From the NCBI RefSeq assembly GCF_000151315.2, contig NW_011887297.1:349587-413586 (forward strand): 64,000 nt of DNA. The letters run 5' to 3'. This stretch comes from Capsaspora owczarzaki ATCC 30864. Lineage: Eukaryota > Opisthokonta > Filasterea. The position numbers and the translations under genes are program-made. Position 1 is the first letter of the stretch, and each line of letters opens with the position of its first letter. Below the pieces are notes generated by a model, which worked only from the letters and a program-made list of their open reading frames with translations, was not told the DNA's origin and did no database searches. This document shows positions 41,910 to 55,000 of the stretch, one piece after another.

Positions 41910-42592
41910 TTGCTCTTTGATCTGGAACAGAGGAACGCGCAAAATCATTGCGCGAGCAAGTCCTCGACAAGGATGCCGCTGCGACCGGCGGCGCACAGCC
42001 CGGCAAGTACGTGCCCCCGAGCATGCGTGGTGCCGATGGCGCTCGCCGAGCACCTGGCGCTGATGCCCGAGGATCTTCCATGCGCGATCGTGGTGCGTTT
42101 TGATGCTTTTGTTGTTGCTATTGTCGTTGTTGCTGTTCTTGTCCTGTCGATCGATCGCTGGCTCACTTGCTTTCACCACCAACTCGCATTTCCCCTCGCG
42201 CAGACGACGCAAACACCATTCGCATTTCCAACCTCTCGGACGACACCCGCGAAAGCGACGTTGGCGACCTCTGCAGCCCGTTCGGCCGTGTGCAGCGCAC
42301 CTTCTTGGTGCGCGACAAGGTCACTGGCGCCTCCAAGGGCTTTGCCTTTGTTAGCTTTGGATCCCGCGACGAGGCCGCAAAGGCCATCGAGAAGCTGCAC
42401 GGCCACGGTTACGATCACTTGATTCTTAGCGTTGATTGGGCAAAGTAAGCCTTTTGTTGCTTTGTAGCAATGATGATGGAGATGGGGAGGGGAGAGAGAA
42501 GCTGTTTTTTTGTTTGCCCCTCTTTCCTGCAGAATCGAACAACGATGCTCATTTGTGTTGTTCATTCTGCTTGTAGGCCATCTCGCGATTAA
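40928..42592 (+). CDS. EIF3G: Eukaryotic translation initiation factor 3 subunit G
   Basis: RNA-binding subunit of eIF3, which helps scanning and reinitiation on the small ribosomal subunit. Exons 40928-41576, 41931-42092, 42204-42444, 42577-42592; 355 residues, close to the usual 320. The N-terminus has KWGDVLDEE-type and EDELPGL motifs of the eIF3g N-terminal domain with a Gln-rich insert. A zinc knuckle follows (CRICKGDHWTTHCPHKE), then YVPPSMR, and a C-terminal RRM with RNP2 (IRISNL) and RNP1 (KGFAFVSF). The last exon encodes only the final residues: the protein ends DWAKPSRD, with the Lys codon completed from the previous exon, near the animal end WAKPSTN. Intron 1 (41577-41930) carries a T run of about 40 and a (GT)n tract before its acceptor. 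Confidence 0.96.
41725..41908 (+). repeat. Poly(T) and (GT)n tracts in eIF3g intron 1
   Basis: A T run at 41725-41764 is followed, after about 105 bases, by a GT dinucleotide run at 41871-41908 that ends about 20 bases before the CAG acceptor. It mirrors the TG tract in front of the last integrin beta acceptor. Confidence 0.9.
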
Positions 42593-43226
42593 GTCGACAG
42601 AACATGAAACAATCCATCCCAATCCAGCAGCTGGACTCTACTAGAACATACTCATTTTTCACGAGCATTGGCGATTCATTGTCAACAGGCCATTTGGCGC
42701 ATTTTTCTCTCTTTCTTTCGTATTTTTTTTTTTGTTTGTTTGTTTCGTGTTTGTTGCTGCTCTCGCTTGTTTCCTTTTGCCACTTGACTTTTGCTCTCTT
42801 GCCGTGCACCCGCATTGTTCTCGTTGGATGGTTGATGGCTTTTCTTTGGGTTGGTTGTGCTTGAAGATGACTTAATCTCGATTTCAACATTGTTGCTTCC
42901 CCGCCTTCTCTCTCTCTCCTTCTTTCTGCCACGACTCACCTATTCGCTGTTTCGACCTGCTCTGTTCTCCCCGATCCTTGATTCTGTTGTTGACATTCGC
43001 TCCACACTCGTTTCCTATTTCTTGCTTCTCGAACTGCGTTTCGCTCATAATCAACGCCATCTCTCTCTTTTCGTTCGACCATCACCATCACCGATCACCC
43101 AACCTACTGTTATTTTTTTTATTTTCCCTCTTCTCAACTCACTCATACATCGAACATCACCCAACTTCCTCCAGAAGGAACGAACACACAGGCTCGCTTT
43201 GTTGAACAATAGCGACAAACACAAAA
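42593..43226. other. Intergenic region before the SET-domain gene
   Basis: CT- and T-rich upstream sequence with no supported gene. The 3' end (CTCTC, CACCATCACC) is pyrimidine- and CA-rich up to the ATG at 43227, as in other promoters of the window. Confidence 0.45.
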
Positions 43227-46148
43227 ATGGACCAAGCCGCGTCCAGGCGTGCAGCGTCGCTCCTGGCATGGGCACGCCAGAACGGCGCCTACGTCTCGCC
43301 CCGATTGACCATGTTCACAGACCAAGGCGGCGCCGGCGCTGGGGTGGTCGCTGCGGCCGAGATCGCGCAGGCTGAGCTTCTGATTGCCGTTCCGCTCGAG
43401 ACGCTCGCTGTCCAAGGCGACACGGCGCTCCTCTGCCACGGCGCAGGCGCAGTCGTGCAAACGCAGTCGTCCGAGTCGCCGCTTGTCTCGTTCGTCACAG
43501 TGTCAGAGAAGGGCGCTGGAGGCTACTGCGCAGCCACCGCGCGGCTCGAGCACTTGCCGCACAATAGTGGCAATGGCAATGGCGCCCCTCCGTCTGTAGG
43601 AGGAAGCCCGCCCGTCGCCGATCAAGGTGGGAACGAACTGCAACCGGCTGGACCAACAACCCAGCTTGCGCGACGGCCGTCACGCAATGCATCCGCGGCC
43701 AGTGGCAGGTACTCGTCAAGCTCATCGTCCAGCTCTCACTCGAATGCGGACAGCAGCAGCAGCAGCAGCAGGCGACCTGCTGCTTCAGCCGTTGCAATTG
43801 CACCAGCAGCGTCCAAAAAGGATCCAAAGTTTGGCTTTGGCGCACTGCCGGCATTCCTGCCACAGCCGGCTGAAAATCTCGTCGGAACGCCTTCCATCGT
43901 CTCGTCAACGCCACCTGTTTGGCCACCCGCATACTCTGCACGGACTCGCGATGCAGAGGCGGCACTGGCCAAGGACGCTGCATCGTTCAACACGCAGCGA
44001 GGCAACAACAGCCAAGGGGTGCCGCCAACGAGCTCGGAGCGGTTGACAACGTTTCTGGCAGAGCACCAGCCACCGCTGGCACCGTGGCTCCGTCTCGCAC
44101 TCGTGACCATGCACGAACTGGGTCTAGGGGCGTCGTCCTGGTATCATGCGTACTTTGCCACGCTCCCGTCCGAGTTTACCACGCCGTCGTACTGGAACGA
44201 CGAGCAGTGGGAGCTTGCACGCGGCACCACCGTGCACCACCTGTATCGACGCAACATGATTGAACAGCAGTATGAGGATTACGTGCGACCGCTCTTTGCC
44301 GAGTGTGCGTCCAACCCCAAGCTGGGCGCGCTCCTCGACCCCGCCATTCACACGCTCGAGGTCTTCCGACGCGCATCCAGCATCATTTCTTCTCGCGCCT
44401 TCAACTTGCAGTTGAACGAGAGGGGACTACCGCAGACGCTGCCACGGCCTGTGCTTGTCCCGCTCGCCGACCTTCTCAACCACTCCACGCGCGATGTCAA
44501 CGTGGTTGTTGATTTGGTGATTGGCGGACCGCCCGTCGAGCTTGCGTCCACCACCACCACCACCACCACCTCGTCCACTGATGCAGACACAACCGTTGCT
44601 CCACCACTAGGTGCTGATGCTGCTACTGCTACTACTACTGCAGCTGCTACTACTGCTGCTGCAGGCGACGCCGCGTCTGCTCCGTTCAACCCTCGCGCTT
44701 CAACCTACCTTGCGCTGCGCGCGCTTCGTCCGATCGCGGCTGGGCAGGAGGTGCTCAACAACTACGGGTCGCTGGACAATGGCGATCTGGTGCAGCGCTA
44801 TGGCTTTGTTGAGCGGCATGCGGCGCATCGACGCGTCTTTATTGAACTGTCGCTGGTAATGACGGTCGGCGAGCGATTGCACTTGCGCTGTGGCAGTCGG
44901 CGGTACCTGTTTGACGACAAAAAGAAGCTGCTCAAGCACAACAATTGCTTGGAGGACGCCTACGATCTGTGCGATCCAGGCCATGGCCGGAAGCTGCTGA
45001 GCGCCGTGCTGACGGTGTGCTTGATGAATGACCGCACCTTTACCGCCCTAGTGAACAACGTCGGGTACGATGCTGGGCAGGAGAGCATTCTCGTGCTTGG
45101 GCGCAGTCGATTTCCCAGCAACCCGCCGCAGGTCATGGCTGCCATGGCGTTTCTCTGCGAGGCCAAGCTGCAGAGCTACACGTCGTCGCTGGTCGAAGAC
45201 CTCGAAGCGCTCGAGCAGCCTGCGCTCGATCCCGTGACGCGCGTTGTGCGGCAGCTGTGCGCCGAGGAAAAGCGTGTCGTGGCCAAGCTTGGTGTGGCCA
45301 TTCGACGACACATCGTGGACATGCTGGCCAAGCCTTGCGGCGAAGGCTCGTATGGCTTTGCATCCGATGACCCAACCAACGGAGACAGCGACGAGTCCGA
45401 GCGGCTGGCCTCGCGCGCTCACCAACGCAAGGTTCAGTACCACCACGTTCGCAAGCTCCAAGCTGCCCGACGAGAGCGTCGTAGCACTCGGCAACAGATC
45501 AAATCCAAGCACCACCCTCACGCACCCGATGGACAGCAGGTTGCTGTCAATGGCCATGGACAGGAGGATGACGAGGACGAGGATGACGATGATGACGAGG
45601 ACGACGACGAGACCAATATGACCGCCATCTCGGATGTCGACCCAGCGGCAGCGCACCCCAGGCGTGCATCTCAGGCTGGCTATCAATCCAGCGGAGCAAA
45701 GCTTGCTCGCTCGCCCAATTCTCTCACGCGCCAGCCGTCGACTCTTGAGCGCGCGCACTCGTCCAGCTCGTCCGGGGTGCCTGCCGGTCCAAGCAGCGGT
45801 AGCGAGGCGCCATTCTCCGACGACGCCCAACGCCGCTTGGACAAGTGGCTTTCCGACTCTGAGGGCAGCGAATATCGGTACGATGACGACGGCGCAGCAT
45901 CCGCGACCGATGACGACGACGACGACGACGACGAGAGCGACTATGACGAGGACGACGAGTATGACTTTTACGAAGACGATGAAGACGATGATGTTGTCGA
46001 GGTGTCGTCCGTCGTTGCTCCCATTACGATTGCATCCGACGACAGCGATCCAAATCCAAGCGCGCCAATCGCCGCTACACCAGCCATCAAACGCCAAGCG
46101 TCCGAGCCTGCGCAAGCTCTCGTGACCAAGCGCGCTCGCACCTCATGA
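43227..46148 (+). CDS. SET-domain lysine methyltransferase of the Rubisco-LSMT/SETD type
   Basis: Single exon, 973 residues. The split SET domain begins near residue 10 (SPRLTMFTDQGGAGAGVVAA, ELLIAVPLE). It is interrupted by a low-complexity insert (about 43570-44050) and resumes with LRLALVTMHELGLGASSWYH and the typical LPSEFTTPSYWNDEQ. The SET core has LADLLNHST and EVLNNYGSLDNGDLVQRYGF, i.e. the NH and YG residues that contact S-adenosylmethionine and substrate. A second Ser/Thr/Ala-rich insert (44545-44680) lies inside the core. An alpha-helical substrate-binding region follows (KLLSAVLTVCLMNDRTF). The last 250 residues are disordered with two acidic tracts (45561-45612, 45884-45996) and a basic end (KRARTS). 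Family members methylate non-histone proteins, for example SETD3 on actin; which one this matches cannot be said. Confidence 0.85.
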   Translation: MDQAASRRAASLLAWARQNGAYVSPRLTMFTDQGGAGAGVVAAAEIAQAELLIAVPLETLAVQGDTALLCHGAGAVVQTQSSESPLVSFVTVSEKGAGGYCAATARLEHLPHNSGNGNGAPPSVGGSPPVADQGGNELQPAGPTTQLARRPSRNASAASGRYSSSSSSSSHSNADSSSSSSRRPAASAVAIAPAASKKDPKFGFGALPAFLPQPAENLVGTPSIVSSTPPVWPPAYSARTRDAEAALAKDAASFNTQRGNNSQGVPPTSSERLTTFLAEHQPPLAPWLRLALVTMHELGLGASSWYHAYFATLPSEFTTPSYWNDEQWELARGTTVHHLYRRNMIEQQYEDYVRPLFAECASNPKLGALLDPAIHTLEVFRRASSIISSRAFNLQLNERGLPQTLPRPVLVPLADLLNHSTRDVNVVVDLVIGGPPVELASTTTTTTTSSTDADTTVAPPLGADAATATTTAAATTAAAGDAASAPFNPRASTYLALRALRPIAAGQEVLNNYGSLDNGDLVQRYGFVERHAAHRRVFIELSLVMTVGERLHLRCGSRRYLFDDKKKLLKHNNCLEDAYDLCDPGHGRKLLSAVLTVCLMNDRTFTALVNNVGYDAGQESILVLGRSRFPSNPPQVMAAMAFLCEAKLQSYTSSLVEDLEALEQPALDPVTRVVRQLCAEEKRVVAKLGVAIRRHIVDMLAKPCGEGSYGFASDDPTNGDSDESERLASRAHQRKVQYHHVRKLQAARRERRSTRQQIKSKHHPHAPDGQQVAVNGHGQEDDEDEDDDDDEDDDETNMTAISDVDPAAAHPRRASQAGYQSSGAKLARSPNSLTRQPSTLERAHSSSSSGVPAGPSSGSEAPFSDDAQRRLDKWLSDSEGSEYRYDDDGAASATDDDDDDDDESDYDEDDEYDFYEDDEDDDVVEVSSVVAPITIASDDSDPNPSAPIAATPAIKRQASEPAQALVTKRARTS

Positions 46149-46999
46149 GCACGCACCTGCGCCAGCAGCAACTTTGGATTTCGGGTTGAGAAATCCACTC
46201 AATACTTTTGTTTTTGTTGTTTGTGTTCATTTTGAGTTGATTTTGCCACTCTTTCTGTTATTGAGTTGTTGATTTTTTTTGTTGATGTGCTGGTCTGACA
46301 ATAGTAGCATCTTTGTGTCTTTGCACAGCTTGCTCGTTGCAATGCTTGAGAACCGAGCTGAGAAAACGCCAAATTCAGTTGGTTTTCAATTTTGACCCCT
46401 CGCCGCTCGTCCCGCCCGTTTGACAAGAGGAGGATTTTGTTTTTGTCCGTGTCTATCTCGAAACGCATCACCTCAGACTCTACCCCGACTTGCTCTGTTT
46501 GACTGATCAACCAAACTTCAAACAGTTCCAAACATCTTTTTGCAGAGGGGGGGTCCCAAAAACAGTGCAAAATCAGTGAAAAGACTATCCTGACACACAC
46601 AATCCACGTCGGGGTAGACAGACACATCTGAGTTTTGCCGCTCAACAAACTAAGCAGCTCATTCATTTTATTATTCTTGTTGGTTTTTTTTTTTTTTTTT
46701 TTTTTGTTTGACTATTATCAGGTTTGTTCTACGGCGCTTCTTACAGATCGGATTACGATTTCCTTTTCTCTCTGACGCACATCTTGTCCTTGCGATTTTG
46801 GATTTTTTTTTTTTTTTTTTTTTTGTTTCCTCCTTCGCCCTCCGATACGTTTCCCTTCGCTTCCAACCCAAACCGCCCCGCAGCCCGTCTTCCCTCTTTC
46901 CGCAATGCTCATTTGCACCTTTGCAAAAACGCTGGTTGACTTGGCGCTGATTCGACTCGAGTGCAGCAAAGTGAAAGTCAAGTTAGTTGGCCGCAAACA

Positions 47000-47032
<33 letters not shown>

Positions 47033-47568
47033 CCAAGTCTTCGTTCCATTCAATGCTTTTTGGTCCCAGTCATCACGACACTCGATTGCGACTCGCACAA
47101 CGGGTTCACTTGATCGCTTGAATTGAAATGGTTGGTGGGGTCGCCATCTCTCTCTGTCGCTCTCTGTCTCATCTCGCTCGGGTTTTGCGTTGGGAAGATT
47201 TTAAGCTACGTGGTTTTTTTGTGGTCGTCCAGTCGTAGGTTGTCAGTTATTTCTGCGAGTTCCAGATGCAAGAGGTGTTTAGCGTTTTGGGGGGGGGGGG
47301 GAAGGGGACAAGCGACGACGAACGAGAGAGCGACTGTGGATGCGTTTGAGAGGTTACTGATCCGTTGGTCTCGATGCTATAGCAATTTCACGCTTATTTT
47401 CACTCTGCGTCATACGGCCTTGTTCACTGTGCCAGCTTACGGTTTTCTGACTTTTTGACTCTTCGACTTTCTTCCGCTTCCGCAGTATCGCTCGCTCACC
47501 CTGCGTCCAACCCTTTTTCTTTTGCAACAGACTCGCTCTCATTTCTTATCAACCGTCCCGCGTCAAAC
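46149..47568. other. 1.4-kb intergenic region rich in homopolymers
   Basis: The largest gap in the window. It holds T runs at 46685-46705, 46804-46824 and 47003-47032, and a G run at 47290-47302. Open frames here are short and low-complexity. It must contain the 3' UTR of the SET gene and the promoter of the kinase gene; I see nothing else. Confidence 0.45.
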
Positions 47569-49475
<1,907 letters not shown>

Positions 49476-49705
49476 AAAAAAAAAAAAAAAAAGACAGTCT
49501 CTCTGCCCTTGTCATATTTCCTCGCTTTGTTCCATGATGATTATCGCTGCATGCGCGTACTGTGTTTGATTCCTTTGTGTTTGTTTTGTGTCGTTGTTCA
49601 CTTGAATTTTTTGGCATTACAATTCGTCTAGTGTCTTTCATTTCTTCTTCCGTCAGCGGCATCTTTCCGCTCGCTCCATGTAGATTGTGAGTCGTGGACG
49701 TGGAA

Positions 49706-49740
<35 letters not shown>

Positions 49741-49884
49741 AAAAAAAACCTTTCGACATCTAATTCCTTAAATTACACCGGAAACAAACAAAAGGCACAA
49801 ATACAAGCCAAACGACAAGCAAAAAATAATTTAGGCATGCGTGAACAAAACGTAACAGCTCCTGGTGTTACACACGCCAACCTC
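49476..49884. other. Convergent spacer between p38 and MGAT4
   Basis: The gap opens with 18 A right after the p38 stop codon, then AT-rich sequence and CAA repeats at 49709-49740. No gene is seen. Confidence 0.45.
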
Positions 49885-51871
49885 CTAATTTGCCGGAATG
49901 ATTGTTATCCGCGAAAACACAGCCCAAGAGCCTTGGTCTGCTGTGACTGTAAACTTGAGCCCAGTAATGAGTCGGCTATCCTGCGACGTCCACTCAAACT
50001 TGGGACCGCTGGCGGAGAGGACCTCGCGAAAGTCGCTGACAGCGGCGTCGGTGGCAATCGCGAGCGCGCCATGCTCAACCAGATCGGCGGGCTTCGTGGG
50101 GTGGGACGTGTGAATGAGGACTTGGGAAATCTTCAACGGCATGTTGAACTGCACAATAAAGTACGACCCCTTGTGCACTGGTGCCCAGAACACGCGACGG
50201 TTGTTGTACCAGGGGCGCGGATCAAAGTTTGAGTAGTGATCAATGTTGGTCTTGATGACCGCCGGGGGATTGCGTGGCCAGTTTCTGCGATCCATGGGGA
50301 GCGCGTCGTTGACGGAATCATCAATGCCACCCGTCTCGCCGTCCTGGCGGAAGGAGGGATCGGTCAGGCGTTGAATCTTGCCGGGAAGCGTCGATTGCGT
50401 GCCAATGTGCTGGAACAGCGCGTACTTGGTGAGCAAGCGCGACCCCTGGGTCTTGATTTGGATAAAGTAGGTCATCAGGTAATCAACAGGCTGGTCGTAG
50501 TGGTAGAAGCGGAACATGGCGGCCATTTCCAGCAGCTCCGTGTCGCGGAAGAGCTTGCCAATGAAGCCGAGCCGGGAAAACTCGAGCATGGACCACGGCG
50601 GATTCATGTACGAAGACTCGTCCACGACAGCCAGAATGCTCGACGCAAAGTTGTCCGCCGCGAGGACGTCGTCCTCGAGCTGGAGATAGTAGTCGCCGCG
50701 ACCCTTGCTGTACTCCATCAGCAGGGCAAAGTCAAAGCACTGCTTGGAGCGCCACTTGACACGGTCTTCCGGGTCGTTGAAGGTGCGGCGTGGCAGGGGC
50801 GTTGGGTAGACGGGATAGGCGCTCTTCTTGGCCGTAATCACGTCAATCAGGCCGTCGCGCACGTACGGCTCAAACTCGGGGTGGATGAACTGCGTGTAGA
50901 TGGCCATCGCCTTGTTCTTGTCCATGTCAGCCAGGAAGATGACAATGAGCATGGCGTCCAGCTCCTCTTGCGAAGAGCGCGCAATCAGCGAGCGCAGCGT
51001 TTCGCTCAGATACGACTTGTTTTCCGGGCGAGCCAGCGTCGGAATGCCAACCACGAGCTTGACTGTTCAACCGGCACGTCAGAGACGTGAGTGGATGAGT
51101 TTGGGCGCATTTCGAGGTCTGCGTCGAGTAGGAAGTGAAATACAATAGAAAATCAAAAGAAAAAAAAAATCTTTCACGTCGACCAGATTTTTTTGTTTTC
51201 AAACCCTTCGATCAGAAAAGCTCTGTTCTTGCTCCAGTGTCTGTCTCCATGAGACTACAGACAATGCGGAAACAAAACAACAACAACAACAATAACCCAC
51301 CTCCGTTGCGACGCGGGAGCAGGTGGCCTTCGCGGCGGACGAGGAAGACGTCGCTGGTCTGCCACGCAGGCTCGTTGGGGAGTGCGCGCGCGGCGGCGGC
51401 GAGCGGCGGCCCACCTGCAAACTCGAACGCCGGCTTCTGGTTGGCGGCCAGCTGCAGCGCCTGCTGAGCAGTCAGGCCGTCAGCGGGAGCGGCAGGCGCG
51501 TGCGTTGGGCACTGGCGAGCGGGGTAGTCGCGGACCTCGTCGCCGTTGTCGCCCAGTCCCTTCCGCCCGATCGCCGTCGCAGGACGCGGACACTCGCACG
51601 CGGCCATGCGGAACGACGGCGCAATTCCGTCCTCATTGGGCGACACGCCCGGTCGTGCGCGGCGCACAAACGTCGGCTGGCTCTGCGTCCACGGGCGATC
51701 CACCCGCGCCTCTGTGCAACGCCCAACATTTAGTCGAGAAGGAGAACGAGGAGACCCGACTCTTCACAGCGACTTACTTCGCATGTTGCAGACAACATTC
51801 ACGCCGAGCGCGACAAAGAGCGCCAAGCCGAGAATGTAGATGATCAGTCTCCGTTGAGAAGCGCTCGCCAT
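49885..51871 (-). CDS. MGAT4: Alpha-1,3-mannosyl-glycoprotein 4-beta-N-acetylglucosaminyltransferase-like
   Basis: Golgi type II membrane enzyme of family GT54 that adds a beta-1,4-GlcNAc branch to N-glycans. Exons 51871-51778, 51711-51301, 51062-49885; 560 residues. Exon 1 encodes a short cytoplasmic end and a signal anchor (LIIYILGLALFVALGVNVV). The stem is Pro/Ala-rich. The catalytic domain starts VKLVVGIPTLARPENKSYL and has the family matches DRVKWRSKQCFDFALLM, the metal-binding acidic motif YYLQLEDDVL, LEFSRLGFIGKLF and FQHIGTQSTLPGKIQRL. A C-terminal beta-sandwich region follows, as in animal MGAT4A. Its start codon is 188 bases from the MED14 stop on the same strand, so the promoter must be very short or lie within MED14. 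Confidence 0.93.
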
Positions 51872-52059
51872 CCCTCTTGAAAACAAACAAAAACAGTGAA
51901 AAAAAAAAAGTGAAAAAGGGAGCTAAAAGCTTGGAAACTGAGACTGAACTGCAAAGAGGTTCGTTTGGGGGGTTTTCACATTTGGATCGAGGTATATTGG
52001 TTGGTAAAAGTACAAAGGGGCAAGGAGGTGGGGGGGGGGAATACAACAACGCAACGTGC

Positions 52060-55000
52060 TCAAACCAGCTCAGCAATGGACTTGTCGAGCAACGAGGAGA
52101 CAGCTTCAAACAGCGTTGGGCAGTTTTGAGAAGTGTCTGTCGTCAAATCCACATTCTCCGGGACCATGAGGCGAAGCAGCGCACGCGATGCACCAGTGGT
52201 TGTGGTCGTGGAGAGATGCGCCGAGGAGGACGACGAGAAGAGCATCTGCAATCCGCCTGCGGCACCTTCCGAACCATCGACGCGCATTGCTTCCGCGGGA
52301 CTTGCGTTGGTAGACGCCTCGTTGGTCGGAGGAGCTGTTTGGCCTGCCGCCGACCCGCGACCAATCACAGGAGTCGAGTCGAATTCCCATCCTCGAGTGT
52401 CGCCAGCGTACACGTCGTGTGTGATTGGAACATCCACGAACGAAGACTCGTCCTTGCGATCAATCAAACGGACCTGAAAACGATGGGGGGGGGGCGCGGG
52501 GTGGGAATAGTGCAGGTTAGAGAACGTCAGGAACGCTCATCCAAACACAGACGAGAAGAAGAAGAAGAAGAGGAAAAAAACGTACGACGAAGCGAAAGTA
52601 CGCAGGAGCGACAAAAATGACAGGCTGGCCAGTGGCAGGAAGGTGCGTGGCCCACTCGAGCGACGGCGGCACACACCAGCAAATTTCAAGTCGAAGCGGC
52701 TTGGATTGGTCCTGGTCCTGTGCAGCGCAAGAACGGAAAGGCACCACCAAAAAAGAAATCAGCCGAGGATTTTACAAACGGAGCAACAACAACAACAACA
52801 ACACATCGCGGAATTCTAGAGTTACCAGTTGGCAGGAAAGCAACTTGAAGAACTGGGTGCGAACAGTATCGGGAACTTGAGCAAGCCTGAGCATGGCAAC
52901 AAAGGCGTGTGGGCGTCGAAGCCACTTTGAAGACTACAACGCCAATCGCAACCACAAACTACAAGTCAGCAAAAACGCCAACGACAAAACAAAAACCACA
53001 ACAACAAGCCCTTGGTAGAACACAGTACTCACGTAGTGGAGTAAATAGCGGCGCAGAAGTTGATTTTCTGCCTCGGTGACTCCCGTTTTCGAAGCCAGTT
53101 GCAAGGAAAGCGCGTTGCCCAAGTGTTCCAACGACCACGTTTCTTGCGTTTTGGTGACAAGTGTCAACGCACTGAACGGCGACGGGCAGGATAGGTTTCC
53201 GGATTTGCTCACAATCTGCAATGCACAGCAGACGTAGAACGAGCAGCGAATGTGAGCAATCCAGCCAAAAAAAAATCAAAGAGAAAATGCTGCCGACTTC
53301 ACTCCAACTCGTACCTGATCACGAGAGGCAAGAATAAAAGCCTGTCGCAGGCTCACTGCAGGCAGAGAATCTTCCAATAAAGCCTCGATTACAAGCGGAA
53401 GAACGTCCCCGCGGAAGGCGACCGGCGGTGTACCCGGAGAGTGATCCGAAACGGACAGGGGCGGCAGGCCGCGGTAGAACAACTCGGCAACGCGCGATGC
53501 ACCGTTCTGAGACTGTCCTGCCGTGGAATTCGATGCTTGATACACGGATTCCACGCGACTTGTGATGCGCGCGTGGAAGGCACGCAATTGTGGGAATGGC
53601 ACAACTCCGTTGTCTGTCAATCGTTGAGCTGGTGGTACTTTATCTGCGCCATCTGTGAATCAAAGCAAAAAAGGATGTTCAAAAAATGAGTCGCGGCTTT
53701 TGGTGCACAAGGAGCTGAGCCGCAGCGACAATCTGGTCAAACCACTGACCGTGAAGTGCAACAAAGCCGTTCGGAAGAATGTACAGCACAACGGAGAAGA
53801 CGCCCCACAGAACCAGAGCAACGGAATCGATGGCATGAGGCAGAACAATGAGAGGCGTAGTTGACCGGAGCTGGCCAATGCAGCTGATTGACGGTGGAGC
53901 GGAGGTATGAGCCAGCAGTGCTTGCAGCGGTGCGAAAGTGATGAACAGATTCTGCGCAGCAAATCATCCAACAGTAAGACTCCTAGCACAAACACACAAC
54001 CAAAAGAGGAGAGCACGGCGCCGACAACAAACCGGGTGGGCCCTGCGCCCTACCTTCAACAACAAGGTCAGATCGAAATGCCCGTTCAAATCGCTTTCGA
54101 GGAAGGGTGCAATCAACGAGTGTGGATTGTCGGCAGCCCCGTCCGACCCGCTCGTGCCAAAAGTCACAACGTAACGCAACGTTTGCGAATCAAAGCGAAT
54201 GCTTGCAAACAACGAGTGGGTGACCTCGTTCACCACGCGTCCGTAGGAAATCACCAGCGTACGCATGTCAAAGGACGAAACCACGAAAAACCCGCCAAAG
54301 AACGATGCGGCCCAAAGAGCTGGGGCGCCCTTGGACGCGCAGTTGGGAAGAAGCACGCTGCCAGTTCGCCGAACGATGGCTGAAAGGGCCTCCTCGTTGG
54401 TGGATGCGTCGTTGGCCGCTCCATTGGGCTCGGAATCAAGTCCACTCGCGGTTGTGTCCAACAGCAGGCGGAGCGGAAGCGCCAAGCGGAGCATGATGCA
54501 CGCCGCTCTCCACTCTTGCAAAAATCGGTGTCCTGCCGAGCTGAAGCTTGGGAAGACGAACGAAAGGCACTCGTTCCCGCCGTCGGAGCTGCTGCTTGAA
54601 GACCGTTGCAAGAAGCACGGCATCCCGGACTGCACGTTCGAGGACTGGTTGAGTTCAAAGCAGCCGCGCCCGAGCAGATAGGACGCGTCTTCGTGCAGAA
54701 GCATCACAACGCGCCATGCGTCACCCCCTGCATCGAGAGAAATAAGGCCCGAGCGGATGCAGGACGACAGGTTGCTGAGGGACATGTGATCGCGAGAAAA
54801 CAACGACGCGGCCAGTCTGGTGGCAGTCGCAGGGGTCGAACTTGCGCCTACGCCTGCAGCAGCAGCAGCGGCAGCAGCAGCAGCAGCAGCAGACCCGAGT
54901 GCTGAAGTTCCCAAAGCCAATACACCGGAACCGGTCGCTGCCACGCCAGTTGGGTGTCCACCAGCCGCTCCAGCACCAGAGGTCGGTCGCTGCTGGAACG

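Noticed and set aside
46149-47568. Hidden gene in the largest intergenic gap
   Set aside because: All frames are short, interrupted by homopolymers, and encode Phe/Lys runs; no motif or splice pattern was found.
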